A stretch of 25,168 nucleotides of DNA from a virus. Shown piece by piece: positions 16,801 through 21,932 of the stretch. Every line of letters starts with the position of its first letter. Position 1 is the first letter of the stretch. The position numbers and the translations under genes are program-made. The notes beneath the pieces are model-generated. The model did no database searches. It was not told where the DNA came from and worked only from the letters and a program-made list of their open reading frames with translations. The stretch spans positions 1 to 25,168 of IMG/VR virus record IMGVR_UViG_3300017764_000093, one strand, 5' to 3'.

Positions 16801-17736
16801 GATGGGAATTTAAGATGGAATGGTTTAGGTTTAGCAGTTACAGGAGAAATAAGTGCTACAACCAGTGGTTCATTCGCTGATTTAAGTGTATCAGATGATG
16901 CAAAAATCGCATCTCTTACTGTAACTGATTTAACAAGTGGTAGAGTAGTATTTGTAGGTGGAGGTGGAGAATTAGTAGATTCTGGTGACCTAACATGGAA
17001 TGGTACTACTTTAATAGCTTCAGGTCATATTGATGCTCAAGGTAGTGTTATTGCAACTTCAATCACAGGTTCTATTGCTTCAACAAACGGAGTAGTATCG
17101 GGCTCATCTCAAGTAGATTATTCTGCGTTAAGTGGAATAAATAATAATATAGTTTCAGCATCAACTGATACTAATCAAGTTGATATGATTATTAACGATG
17201 GTAGTATATCAGCAAATTTAAAAGGTAATGTAATAAGTGGTTCGGCTCAGATTACCGCATTGGGATTTGTATCATCAAGTATTGGAGATACACTTCAGCA
17301 AGTAACAACCGCAGGAGCTACAACAGATGTTGCAACCACATTCTCAAATGCAACTGATTCAACATCTAAAACTACTGGAGCATTGGTTGTTGGTGGTGGT
17401 GTTGGTATAAATAATACATTAAATGTAGGTGGTGATGTGATAGCATTCGCATCATCCGATAAAAGATTAAAAGATAATATTAAACCAATCGAAGGAGCTT
17501 TAGATAAAGTTTCTAAAATAAGTGGTAACACTTTCGATTGGAACGAAGAAAAACAAAATACTTATAAAGGTAAGGATTATGGGGTAATCGCTCAGGAAAT
17601 CAAAGATGTGATGCCAGAACTTGTAGATACAAGAGATAATGGATACCTTGCAGTAAAATATGATAAAATTGTTCCTTTACTGATTGAATCAATTAAAGAA
17701 TTGAAAAAAGAAATTGAGGAGCTAAAATCTAAATAG
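13804..17736 (+). CDS. Giant tail fibre with C-terminal S74 self-cleaving chaperone
   Basis: This 1310-residue protein begins with a short attachment-like segment (MAILIFKQGLDSETGSLAYA). Next is a 'NSFNLGSDAQRWNDLYISG' element (about 112-130) typical of S74 fibres, and a long run (about 130-560) of beta repeats built on 'STLDIDASGAITI' and 'SIDSETGINIG'. Then comes a 'DNIININYGGSS...SGSILWNGTTDRWIAG' type module shared with the 693-residue fibre, and three copies of 'LTVTDLT...FVGGGGEL'. The last 93 residues are a Peptidase S74 intramolecular chaperone: SSDKRLKDNI, YGVIAQEI, DNGYLAVKYDKIVPLLIESI and a terminal coiled coil. The Ser-Lys dyad S1218/K1223 is intact. The domain should trimerise the fibre, then cut itself off before S1218, leaving about 1217 residues. 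Confidence 0.88.
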   Translation: MAILIFKQGLDSETGSLAYAEPIFHTPSNTLVISGSDSRTYRLALVDKINTGSIHTTGDFSGSNLLLDGNATIRGNITMGGSGLDFGDASDDNIVFKADISSSIIPDSNNSFNLGSDAQRWNDLYISGAISASGGHFDFDSDSFIDLNAASRFDVDAGGVLSLDSTNSITIGTAQDVPINIDATTFDVDASSTLTLDATRFNIGHVGDSPMDVEVSTLNIGASGYLHLSSSATLDVDASGAITINGESTTSISSSGALSIDSETGINIGTTTDKPIDVDSSTLDIDASGAITISGSGVFDVNAAGALTLDSDTSISIGTDKDKPIDIDASTFDVDASGAVTVDSTSTISLDGVGNSNFTIDSGNLTINNTTSGDMTLQSAGAIDIDADGGKINIDGSAGIQIGAETDVAIDIDSSTLDIDSSGAITINGESTTAISSSGALSIDSETGINIGTTTDKPIDIDASTMTIDTSAELDVRALELDIDVTQAIKIDGTSTLSIDVDGATNINTSVGNISIDSEAGSISVDGHTGVEVTSTNSGNVTIDGKAGVKIQEDGTDVIAVDTNRDVLFSQTGGSESDPDVQIDGYFKASEASTLVGAVTASSTISASADITTTGLNAGNINVGITGDNEIDTDSGNLTIDSAGGTVTIDDNTIITGDLTVNGTRTFTNTATLDVADNIININYGGSSVLAGLYANDVTAPNVLSGSILWNGTTDRWIAGQSGSEQTLLLNNGDSIISGSGVNNQITTFTATHGVDSSANLTFDGSVLRVTGEQQITHNLSGSKSASFSDLIITDDASIASLTVTDLTDNRIVLAGGGGELQDSSRLTFDETTLYVNGNQNIEGDLSGSLSGSFKNVNVADNLTVDGVVRAEQLNVTSSENVLATFISTDAAAKIVLKDVDGEGARLSYIGSSDTVGLGQSNTHNQMAIHIDNNERVAIGSNHTIPNAVLDVSGSLIVSGTLETTGDFAGVSGSFKALKVTDLGDNDVVFVGPNGELEGDGNLRWNGLGLAVTGEISATTSGSFADLSVSDDAKIASLTVTDLTSGRVVFVGGGGELVDSGDLTWNGTTLIASGHIDAQGSVIATSITGSIASTNGVVSGSSQVDYSALSGINNNIVSASTDTNQVDMIINDGSISANLKGNVISGSAQITALGFVSSSIGDTLQQVTTAGATTDVATTFSNATDSTSKTTGALVVGGGVGINNTLNVGGDVIAFASSDKRLKDNIKPIEGALDKVSKISGNTFDWNEEKQNTYKGKDYGVIAQEIKDVMPELVDTRDNGYLAVKYDKIVPLLIESIKELKKEIEELKSK
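14536..15183 (+). repeat. Protein repeat conserved with heavy synonymous change
   Basis: Residues 245-277 (14536-14634) and 428-460 (15085-15183) agree at 32 of 33 positions, both reading NGESTT(S/A)ISSSGAL and then SIDSETGINIGTTTDKPID. Yet 21 of the 33 codons differ, 20 of them silently. Looser copies of the unit fill the space between and around them. Confidence 0.85.
17455..17733 (+). other. S74 chaperone domain of the 1310-residue fibre
   Basis: The codon of the catalytic serine (S1218, TCC) is at 17455 and the domain runs to the C-terminus. Motif S-D-K-R-L-K gives Ser and Lys five residues apart, as in endosialidase-type S74 domains. VIAQEI and the LAVKYDKIVPLLIE helix are family landmarks. 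Predicted cut: just before S1218. Confidence 0.88.
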
Positions 17737-17750
17737 AATTTTAGTTTATT

Positions 17751-19187
17751 ATGGCACAGACAATAAAGTTAAAACGTTCATCAACTGAGGGTAAAATCCC
17801 CACTACTTCACAACTTGCTTTAGGGGAAATTGCTATCAACACATTTGATGGTAGAATATTCTTTGAAAAGAACGATGGCTCTGCTACTATAGAACAAATT
17901 CTAACTACCGATTCCATAACAACGGGTTCGATTACAATTACAGGAAGTTTACAAACCGATAATATAACAATTGATAACGCTACAATTAGTAGTGATTTAG
18001 ATATAACTTTAGATTCAGCTGGAGATATCATTTTCGATGCAGATGCTACAGATATCATATTAAAAGATGGTGGAACTGAATTTGGTAGATTTAAAAGAGA
18101 TAGTTCTAATTTTGTAATAAAATCTGCTACCAGTGATAAAGATATTATATTCAAAGGAGTTGATAATAGTTCTACTATATCAGCTCTTACATTAAATATG
18201 TCTGAAGCAGGTGCTGCTACTTTTCATGGTGGTATAGCAGAAGCTGGAACTATTAGTGAGGGAACGTGGAACGCAGATGTAATAGCATCAGCTTACTTAG
18301 ATGCAGATACGGCACATTTGAGTGGTACACAAACATTTAGTGGAGCAAAAACATTTAGTGCTGGTATTACAGATGCAGGAACAATAGCTGCTGGTACTTG
18401 GAATGGTACTGCAATCGCATCGGCTTACTTAGATTCAGATACAGCACACCTAAGTGGAACACAAACATTTAGTGGAGCTAAAACATTTAGTAGTCCCGTA
18501 TCAGTAACCAATGGTACACACATAGGTCTTACTATTGTAGGTTCAGGTACTAGCCATACACAAGGTGCTATTGCTCTTAAAAGTTCAACTTCAGATACTC
18601 CAGAGGCTAGAGGTCAGGGTGTATTTATGTTTAATGAGGGTGATGATTCTACTTTTTATATGGGAACTCAATACCAAGATGCTGATACATGGCAAATTGG
18701 TAGAGCTACGGGAACATCTATAAACACCGAAGCTGCAGAATCAGGTAATGCGTTTTTAAAAATTAGTAATGCAGGTGTAGTGACTGTTGATGCATCAACT
18801 CAATCAACAAGTAAAACGACTGGTGCACTTCTAGTAGATGGTGGTGTTGGTATCGCAAAAACACTTAATGTTGGTGAAGATGTTGTAGCATACGCTTCTT
18901 CAGATGAGAGATATAAGGATTTAATCACACCAATTGAGAATCCAAATGAAAAAATTAAATTACTAAGTGGTAACACATTCGTATGGAATGATAAGCACGA
19001 AGTATTCAAAGGTAAAAAAGATATCGGTGTAATTGCACAAGAGGTAGAAAAAGTTTTACCAGAGATTGTAGAAACAAGAGATAACGGATACAAAGCCGTA
19101 AAATACGAAAAGATAGTAGCTCTACTTATAGAATCAAATAAAGAACTTCTTAAAAGAGTAGAAGAGTTAGAATCAAAAATCAAATAA
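17751..19187 (+). CDS. Short tail fibre with second S74 self-cleaving chaperone
   Basis: The N-terminus MAQTIKLKRSSTEGKIPTTS, then QLALGEIAINTFDGRIFFEK, is the widespread phage fibre attachment motif. The shaft has 'DITLDSAGDIIFDADATDI', two tandem 44-residue repeats (about 165-252, 'GTWNxxxIASAYLDxDTAHL' plus SGTQTFSGAKTFS), and a glycine-rich segment before the chaperone. The last 95 residues are S74: SSDERYKDLI, IGVIAQEVEKVLPEIVETRD, a VKYEKIVALLIE helix and a coiled coil. The dyad is S384/K389, so the mature fibre would be about 383 residues. It starts 14 nt after the longer S74 fibre, without a clear Shine-Dalgarno. The two chaperones share the pattern but differ widely in sequence, arguing for two separate fibres. 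Confidence 0.87.
   Translation: MAQTIKLKRSSTEGKIPTTSQLALGEIAINTFDGRIFFEKNDGSATIEQILTTDSITTGSITITGSLQTDNITIDNATISSDLDITLDSAGDIIFDADATDIILKDGGTEFGRFKRDSSNFVIKSATSDKDIIFKGVDNSSTISALTLNMSEAGAATFHGGIAEAGTISEGTWNADVIASAYLDADTAHLSGTQTFSGAKTFSAGITDAGTIAAGTWNGTAIASAYLDSDTAHLSGTQTFSGAKTFSSPVSVTNGTHIGLTIVGSGTSHTQGAIALKSSTSDTPEARGQGVFMFNEGDDSTFYMGTQYQDADTWQIGRATGTSINTEAAESGNAFLKISNAGVVTVDASTQSTSKTTGALLVDGGVGIAKTLNVGEDVVAYASSDERYKDLITPIENPNEKIKLLSGNTFVWNDKHEVFKGKKDIGVIAQEVEKVLPEIVETRDNGYKAVKYEKIVALLIESNKELLKRVEELESKIK
18243..18500 (+). repeat. Two tandem 44-residue repeats in the 478-residue fibre
   Basis: Units of 132 nt start at 18243 and 18375. Both encode 'AGTIxxGTWNxxxIASAYLD' followed by 'xDTAHLSGTQTFSGAKTFS'. 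ACACAAACATTTAGTGGAGC is identical in both copies. Confidence 0.88.
18900..19184 (+). other. S74 chaperone domain of the 478-residue fibre
   Basis: Catalytic S384 (TCA at 18900) and K389 lie five apart in S-D-E-R-Y-K; GVIAQEVE and the VKYEKIVALLIE helix follow. Predicted self-cleavage is just before S384. Confidence 0.87.
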
Positions 19188-20183
19188 ATGTACGATGTTT
19201 ATTACACAACTGGTGGTGGTCCTTGGGTCAACGCTGGAACTGATATGTGGGTAAATGATTTCTTAGAAAATATAGTACCACATTTAAAAGTAAGACCAGT
19301 TTTACTGATTCATAGAACAAAACCCAACGGATTTGAGGATTTTGAATTTCCAATAGAAACTCATTGGCAGGGAGATAATGTTGGTGAATTTGAAAGAATT
19401 TGTGATGGAGCTAGAAGAATCAATATATTACATGGACATTATACTCCAATGAAAGCTATAGTAAACAATAAAAATAAAATACATTCTAATGTATTACATA
19501 ACTCAGTAGACCATATTTTGAAATCACAAGTAGGTACAGATGCAGGAGTAGGTTGGCATCCTTGGTTAGATTCAAAGTGGGAAAAAGACGTAAACGATTG
19601 GGCAACTCATTCTATATGGGTTGGTTTATTTGATATTTTAATTAAAAATAAGAAAATACCTAATTATTATGAATTTAAACATAATTTACCTTTGAGTAAA
19701 TCAAATGGATTAGGATATGCTGCTAGATGTGAGGGAAGAAAAAACCCACATTACTTAGAAAATCTAAAATGTTTTATTTTTACTAATTCTTTTGAGTTTA
19801 ACGCTTTTTGGAAAAATGCAGTTAAGTTAAATTATGATAAAGCAAGGATTTATCATTACTATGGTAACTTTAAAGATAAGTTTTATAATATGAATTGGGG
19901 AATATCCCATTCAGCATTCACTTCAGAACCATTTGGTTATGGAATATTTGAATCAGTAGATAGAGGAAAACTACCAATTTTACATGAAACTTGGTGTAAA
20001 GATTTCGAATATCCATACAGAGTTTCAAATAAAAAACAATTTAATGATATTTATAATCACATTGTAAGTGAATCATATGAGGTAAAGTGTAATTGGTTTA
20101 AAAAACTAAAAAACTATATGGTTACTAATTATTCAGATAAAAAACAATGGATTAATTCATTATTAGATATTTATAACATATAG
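19188..20183 (+). CDS. GT-B fold glycosyltransferase (GT4-like) in the fibre cluster
   Basis: This 331-residue protein has a glycine-rich N-terminal loop (TTGGGPWVNAGTDMW, residues 7-21), an 'INILHGHYTP' segment (79-88), and the C-terminal motif SEPFGYGIFESVDRGKLPI. E247 and E255 form the E-x7-E pattern that binds the nucleotide-sugar donor in GT4-type retaining glycosyltransferases. It lacks a signal peptide or membrane helix, so it acts in the cytoplasm. The length is short for the family (usually 350-400) and the rest is divergent. It begins immediately after the S74 fibre stop (TAAATG) and ends 9 nt before the Hint protein, so it is cotranscribed with virion genes. Likely acceptors are the phage's own fibres or host surface sugars; donor and acceptor are not readable. 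Confidence 0.72.
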   Translation: MYDVYYTTGGGPWVNAGTDMWVNDFLENIVPHLKVRPVLLIHRTKPNGFEDFEFPIETHWQGDNVGEFERICDGARRINILHGHYTPMKAIVNNKNKIHSNVLHNSVDHILKSQVGTDAGVGWHPWLDSKWEKDVNDWATHSIWVGLFDILIKNKKIPNYYEFKHNLPLSKSNGLGYAARCEGRKNPHYLENLKCFIFTNSFEFNAFWKNAVKLNYDKARIYHYYGNFKDKFYNMNWGISHSAFTSEPFGYGIFESVDRGKLPILHETWCKDFEYPYRVSNKKQFNDIYNHIVSESYEVKCNWFKKLKNYMVTNYSDKKQWINSLLDIYNI

Positions 20184-20192
20184 GGATATAAT

Positions 20193-21509
20193 ATGGCAAC
20201 AGTTAATAGTGGAAATACACTAAGTTTAAATAATTTAGCAGCAGCTACAGATGAAAGTACCAAATCTTTAGGTAGTTGTGCTGGTAGTACGGCAACTCCC
20301 ATTTCAATGTCAGCTTTTGCTATTGATTCAGTTGGTTCACTTAGTGGATTTACATATGTTGTTGAAAGTACTGCTGAAGATTATGTATTAGGATTTACTA
20401 ATCCTGGTGGTAGATTTGAAAAAATATCCCAACAAAAGAAAAACTTTGATTGGTCCGTAACAAAAAATGGTGGAGGAACTTCACTATTTTCATCAGCATC
20501 TTATTCACAAGCAGCTGCTGGTAGTGGTTCAATAACACTAACTGCTGGAGATATGGCAAATTCAGGAGTATTAATAGGAGCTACTGCTCATACATTAGGA
20601 GTAACATTTGCAGATGGATATAATGACCATATTGATGTAGCAGGTGGATATAACGTTGAAATGACAAAAACAATATATTCGGTAGATTCTTATGATGGTA
20701 ACGCAGCTGCACTTTGTTTAGTATCTGATTCACCTATAATGAAAGCTGATGGAACAATTGTAGAAGTTGGTGATTTAAGTGCTGGTGATGTGTTGAGTGG
20801 ATACTCACTAAGTGGATTATCGGAAGATTCTGATAGTAACTTCTTAGAGTGGGAATCTGATTCATTGGGAGAAACTCAAAAAAATGTAACTGTAGTGAAT
20901 GTAACATATTCATTCAGTAATAAGATATATAATATAAATGATGGTGAAATAAAGGGTACATCAGAACACCCAATGTTAGTAAAAGATACATCATCTGGAA
21001 AATATAAATTTAAAGAATTAGTAAGATTAGAAATTGGTGATAAACTCATAAAAGAAGTAGATTCGGTATTAACCGAAGTTGAAATAGTATCAATTATAAT
21101 TGAAGCAGCTGATGTAGAAATAGTTTCTTTAGATGTAGAAGCACAAGATACATATTTAGTAAATGGATATGTAACTCACAATAAAGGAGGAAATTCACAT
21201 ACAGATTTAGCTGCACCTGATGTACCAACTGATATAGCATGGAACAATAGTACTAAAACATTAAGTTGGACAGCTCCATCTTCAGTAGGTACTACTGGAA
21301 TTACAGCATATAATTGGGAGATAAATACCAATAGTGGATTTGGGGCAGCTGGACAGGTAGCAGTTCAAAATCAATGGAGTACTACTACAATAGCTGTACC
21401 ATCTATAGTTACTTTAAATAATGGAACTGAGTATTATTTTAGAGTACAAGCAATTGACCAAGGGTTGCCGGGAACATACGGAACTTTAACATTTACACCA
21501 GGCGCATAA
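20193..21509 (+). CDS. Virion-type protein with internal Hint (intein-like) domain and FN3
   Basis: The 438 residues fall in three parts. Residues 1-174 are a Gly/Ser/Ala-rich beta region of no family I recognise. Residues 175-330 are a Hint domain: Cys175 opens block A (CLVSDSPIMKADGTIVEVGD), block B is GTSEHPMLVK with T256-x-x-H259, and the end is VSLDVEAQDTYLVNGYVTHN with H329-N330. No homing endonuclease is present. Residues 331-338 are KGGNSHTD, and 343-436 form a fibronectin type III domain (PDVPTDIAWNNSTKTLSWTA, YYFRVQAID). The residue after N330 is lysine, not Cys/Ser/Thr, so standard splicing is not expected; self-cleavage at Cys175 or after N330 is possible. It follows the glycosyltransferase by 9 nt. 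The Hint call is strong; the processing outcome is inference. Confidence 0.8.
   Translation: MATVNSGNTLSLNNLAAATDESTKSLGSCAGSTATPISMSAFAIDSVGSLSGFTYVVESTAEDYVLGFTNPGGRFEKISQQKKNFDWSVTKNGGGTSLFSSASYSQAAAGSGSITLTAGDMANSGVLIGATAHTLGVTFADGYNDHIDVAGGYNVEMTKTIYSVDSYDGNAAALCLVSDSPIMKADGTIVEVGDLSAGDVLSGYSLSGLSEDSDSNFLEWESDSLGETQKNVTVVNVTYSFSNKIYNINDGEIKGTSEHPMLVKDTSSGKYKFKELVRLEIGDKLIKEVDSVLTEVEIVSIIIEAADVEIVSLDVEAQDTYLVNGYVTHNKGGNSHTDLAAPDVPTDIAWNNSTKTLSWTAPSSVGTTGITAYNWEINTNSGFGAAGQVAVQNQWSTTTIAVPSIVTLNNGTEYYFRVQAIDQGLPGTYGTLTFTPGA
20715..21182 (+). other. Hint domain (bacterial-intein-like), Cys175 to Asn330
   Basis: These 156 residues carry nucleophile C175, block B T256/H259, and C-terminal H329-N330. 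All residues needed for the N-to-S shift and Asn cyclisation are present, but the +1 nucleophile is replaced by K331. The nearest downstream Ser and Thr are S335 and T337. Confidence 0.8.
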
Positions 21510-21537
21510 TAAAAATTATGTTTTGTAAAAAATATGA

Positions 21538-21545
21538 TATTTATA
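21538..21545 (+). promoter_or_regulatory. Candidate late promoter box TATTTATA (21580 gene)
   Basis: TATTTATA lies 28 nt after the Hint gene's stop and 34 nt before the next ATG, in one of the few gaps of this region. It is a full match to the TAYTTATW set. Confidence 0.5.
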
Positions 21546-21579
21546 TATACAACAAATAATGTTACATTAATAAAGAATT

Positions 21580-21861
21580 ATGGCAAAGAAAACAGACGAA
21601 GTTAAGTTTACACAAGAAGAATTGGATTCTATCCAAAATATAAGAACAGAGGCCTCTCAAATATTTTTTAGTTTGGGTCAATTACATATCGAAAGAAGAA
21701 ATGTTAATGAAGGGCTTGATATAAGAGAAGAGCAGATTGAAGAGAAGCATGATGCATTGGTTTCGAAAGAAAAAGAGTTGTATGAAAAGTTAAACACAAA
21801 GTATGGGGATGGAACTTTTGACCCAGTGAGTGGAACTTTTATACCAAATGAAAAGAAATAA
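21580..21861 (+). CDS. Small coiled-coil protein of unknown function
   Basis: This 93-residue charged protein is helical from about residue 12 to 75 (FTQEELDSIQNIRTEASQIF and EEQIEEKHDALVSKEKELYE) with heptad-like spacing, and it ends in YGDGTFDPVSGTFIPNEKK. The 'YGDGTxDxxTGxFxP' ending looks like that of small uncharacterised proteins of T4-like marine phages, which is recollection and unchecked. It has its own candidate promoter and sits just before the tail sheath gene. It could be a tail assembly or chaperone factor; nothing here proves it. No strong Shine-Dalgarno is seen. Confidence 0.65.
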   Translation: MAKKTDEVKFTQEELDSIQNIRTEASQIFFSLGQLHIERRNVNEGLDIREEQIEEKHDALVSKEKELYEKLNTKYGDGTFDPVSGTFIPNEKK

Positions 21862-21885
21862 TTATCTTTTTGAATTATTAACTAA

Positions 21886-21893
21886 TACTTATA
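21886..21893 (+). promoter_or_regulatory. Candidate late promoter box TACTTATA (tail sheath)
   Basis: TACTTATA lies 39 nt before the gp18 ATG and is the same variant as the box before gp22. A strong AAAGGAG site (21918-21924) follows it. Confidence 0.45.
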
Positions 21894-21932
21894 TGTGTAT
21901 AATATTACATTATCACTAAAGGAGAAAAAAAA

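Noticed and set aside
20048-20175. TATTTATA at 20048 and 20168 inside the glycosyltransferase, and at 6441 inside the 110-residue gene
   Set aside because: They lie in coding sequence (Asp-Ile-Tyr or Val-Phe-Ile codons). A few chance copies are expected in DNA this AT-rich. The one at 20168 precedes the Hint gene by 17 nt and could matter, but I do not list it as a promoter.
20715-21182. Calling the Hint region a normal splicing intein
   Set aside because: The residue after the terminal His-Asn is Lys instead of Cys, Ser or Thr, and the flanks are not a known conserved enzyme with an interrupted active site.
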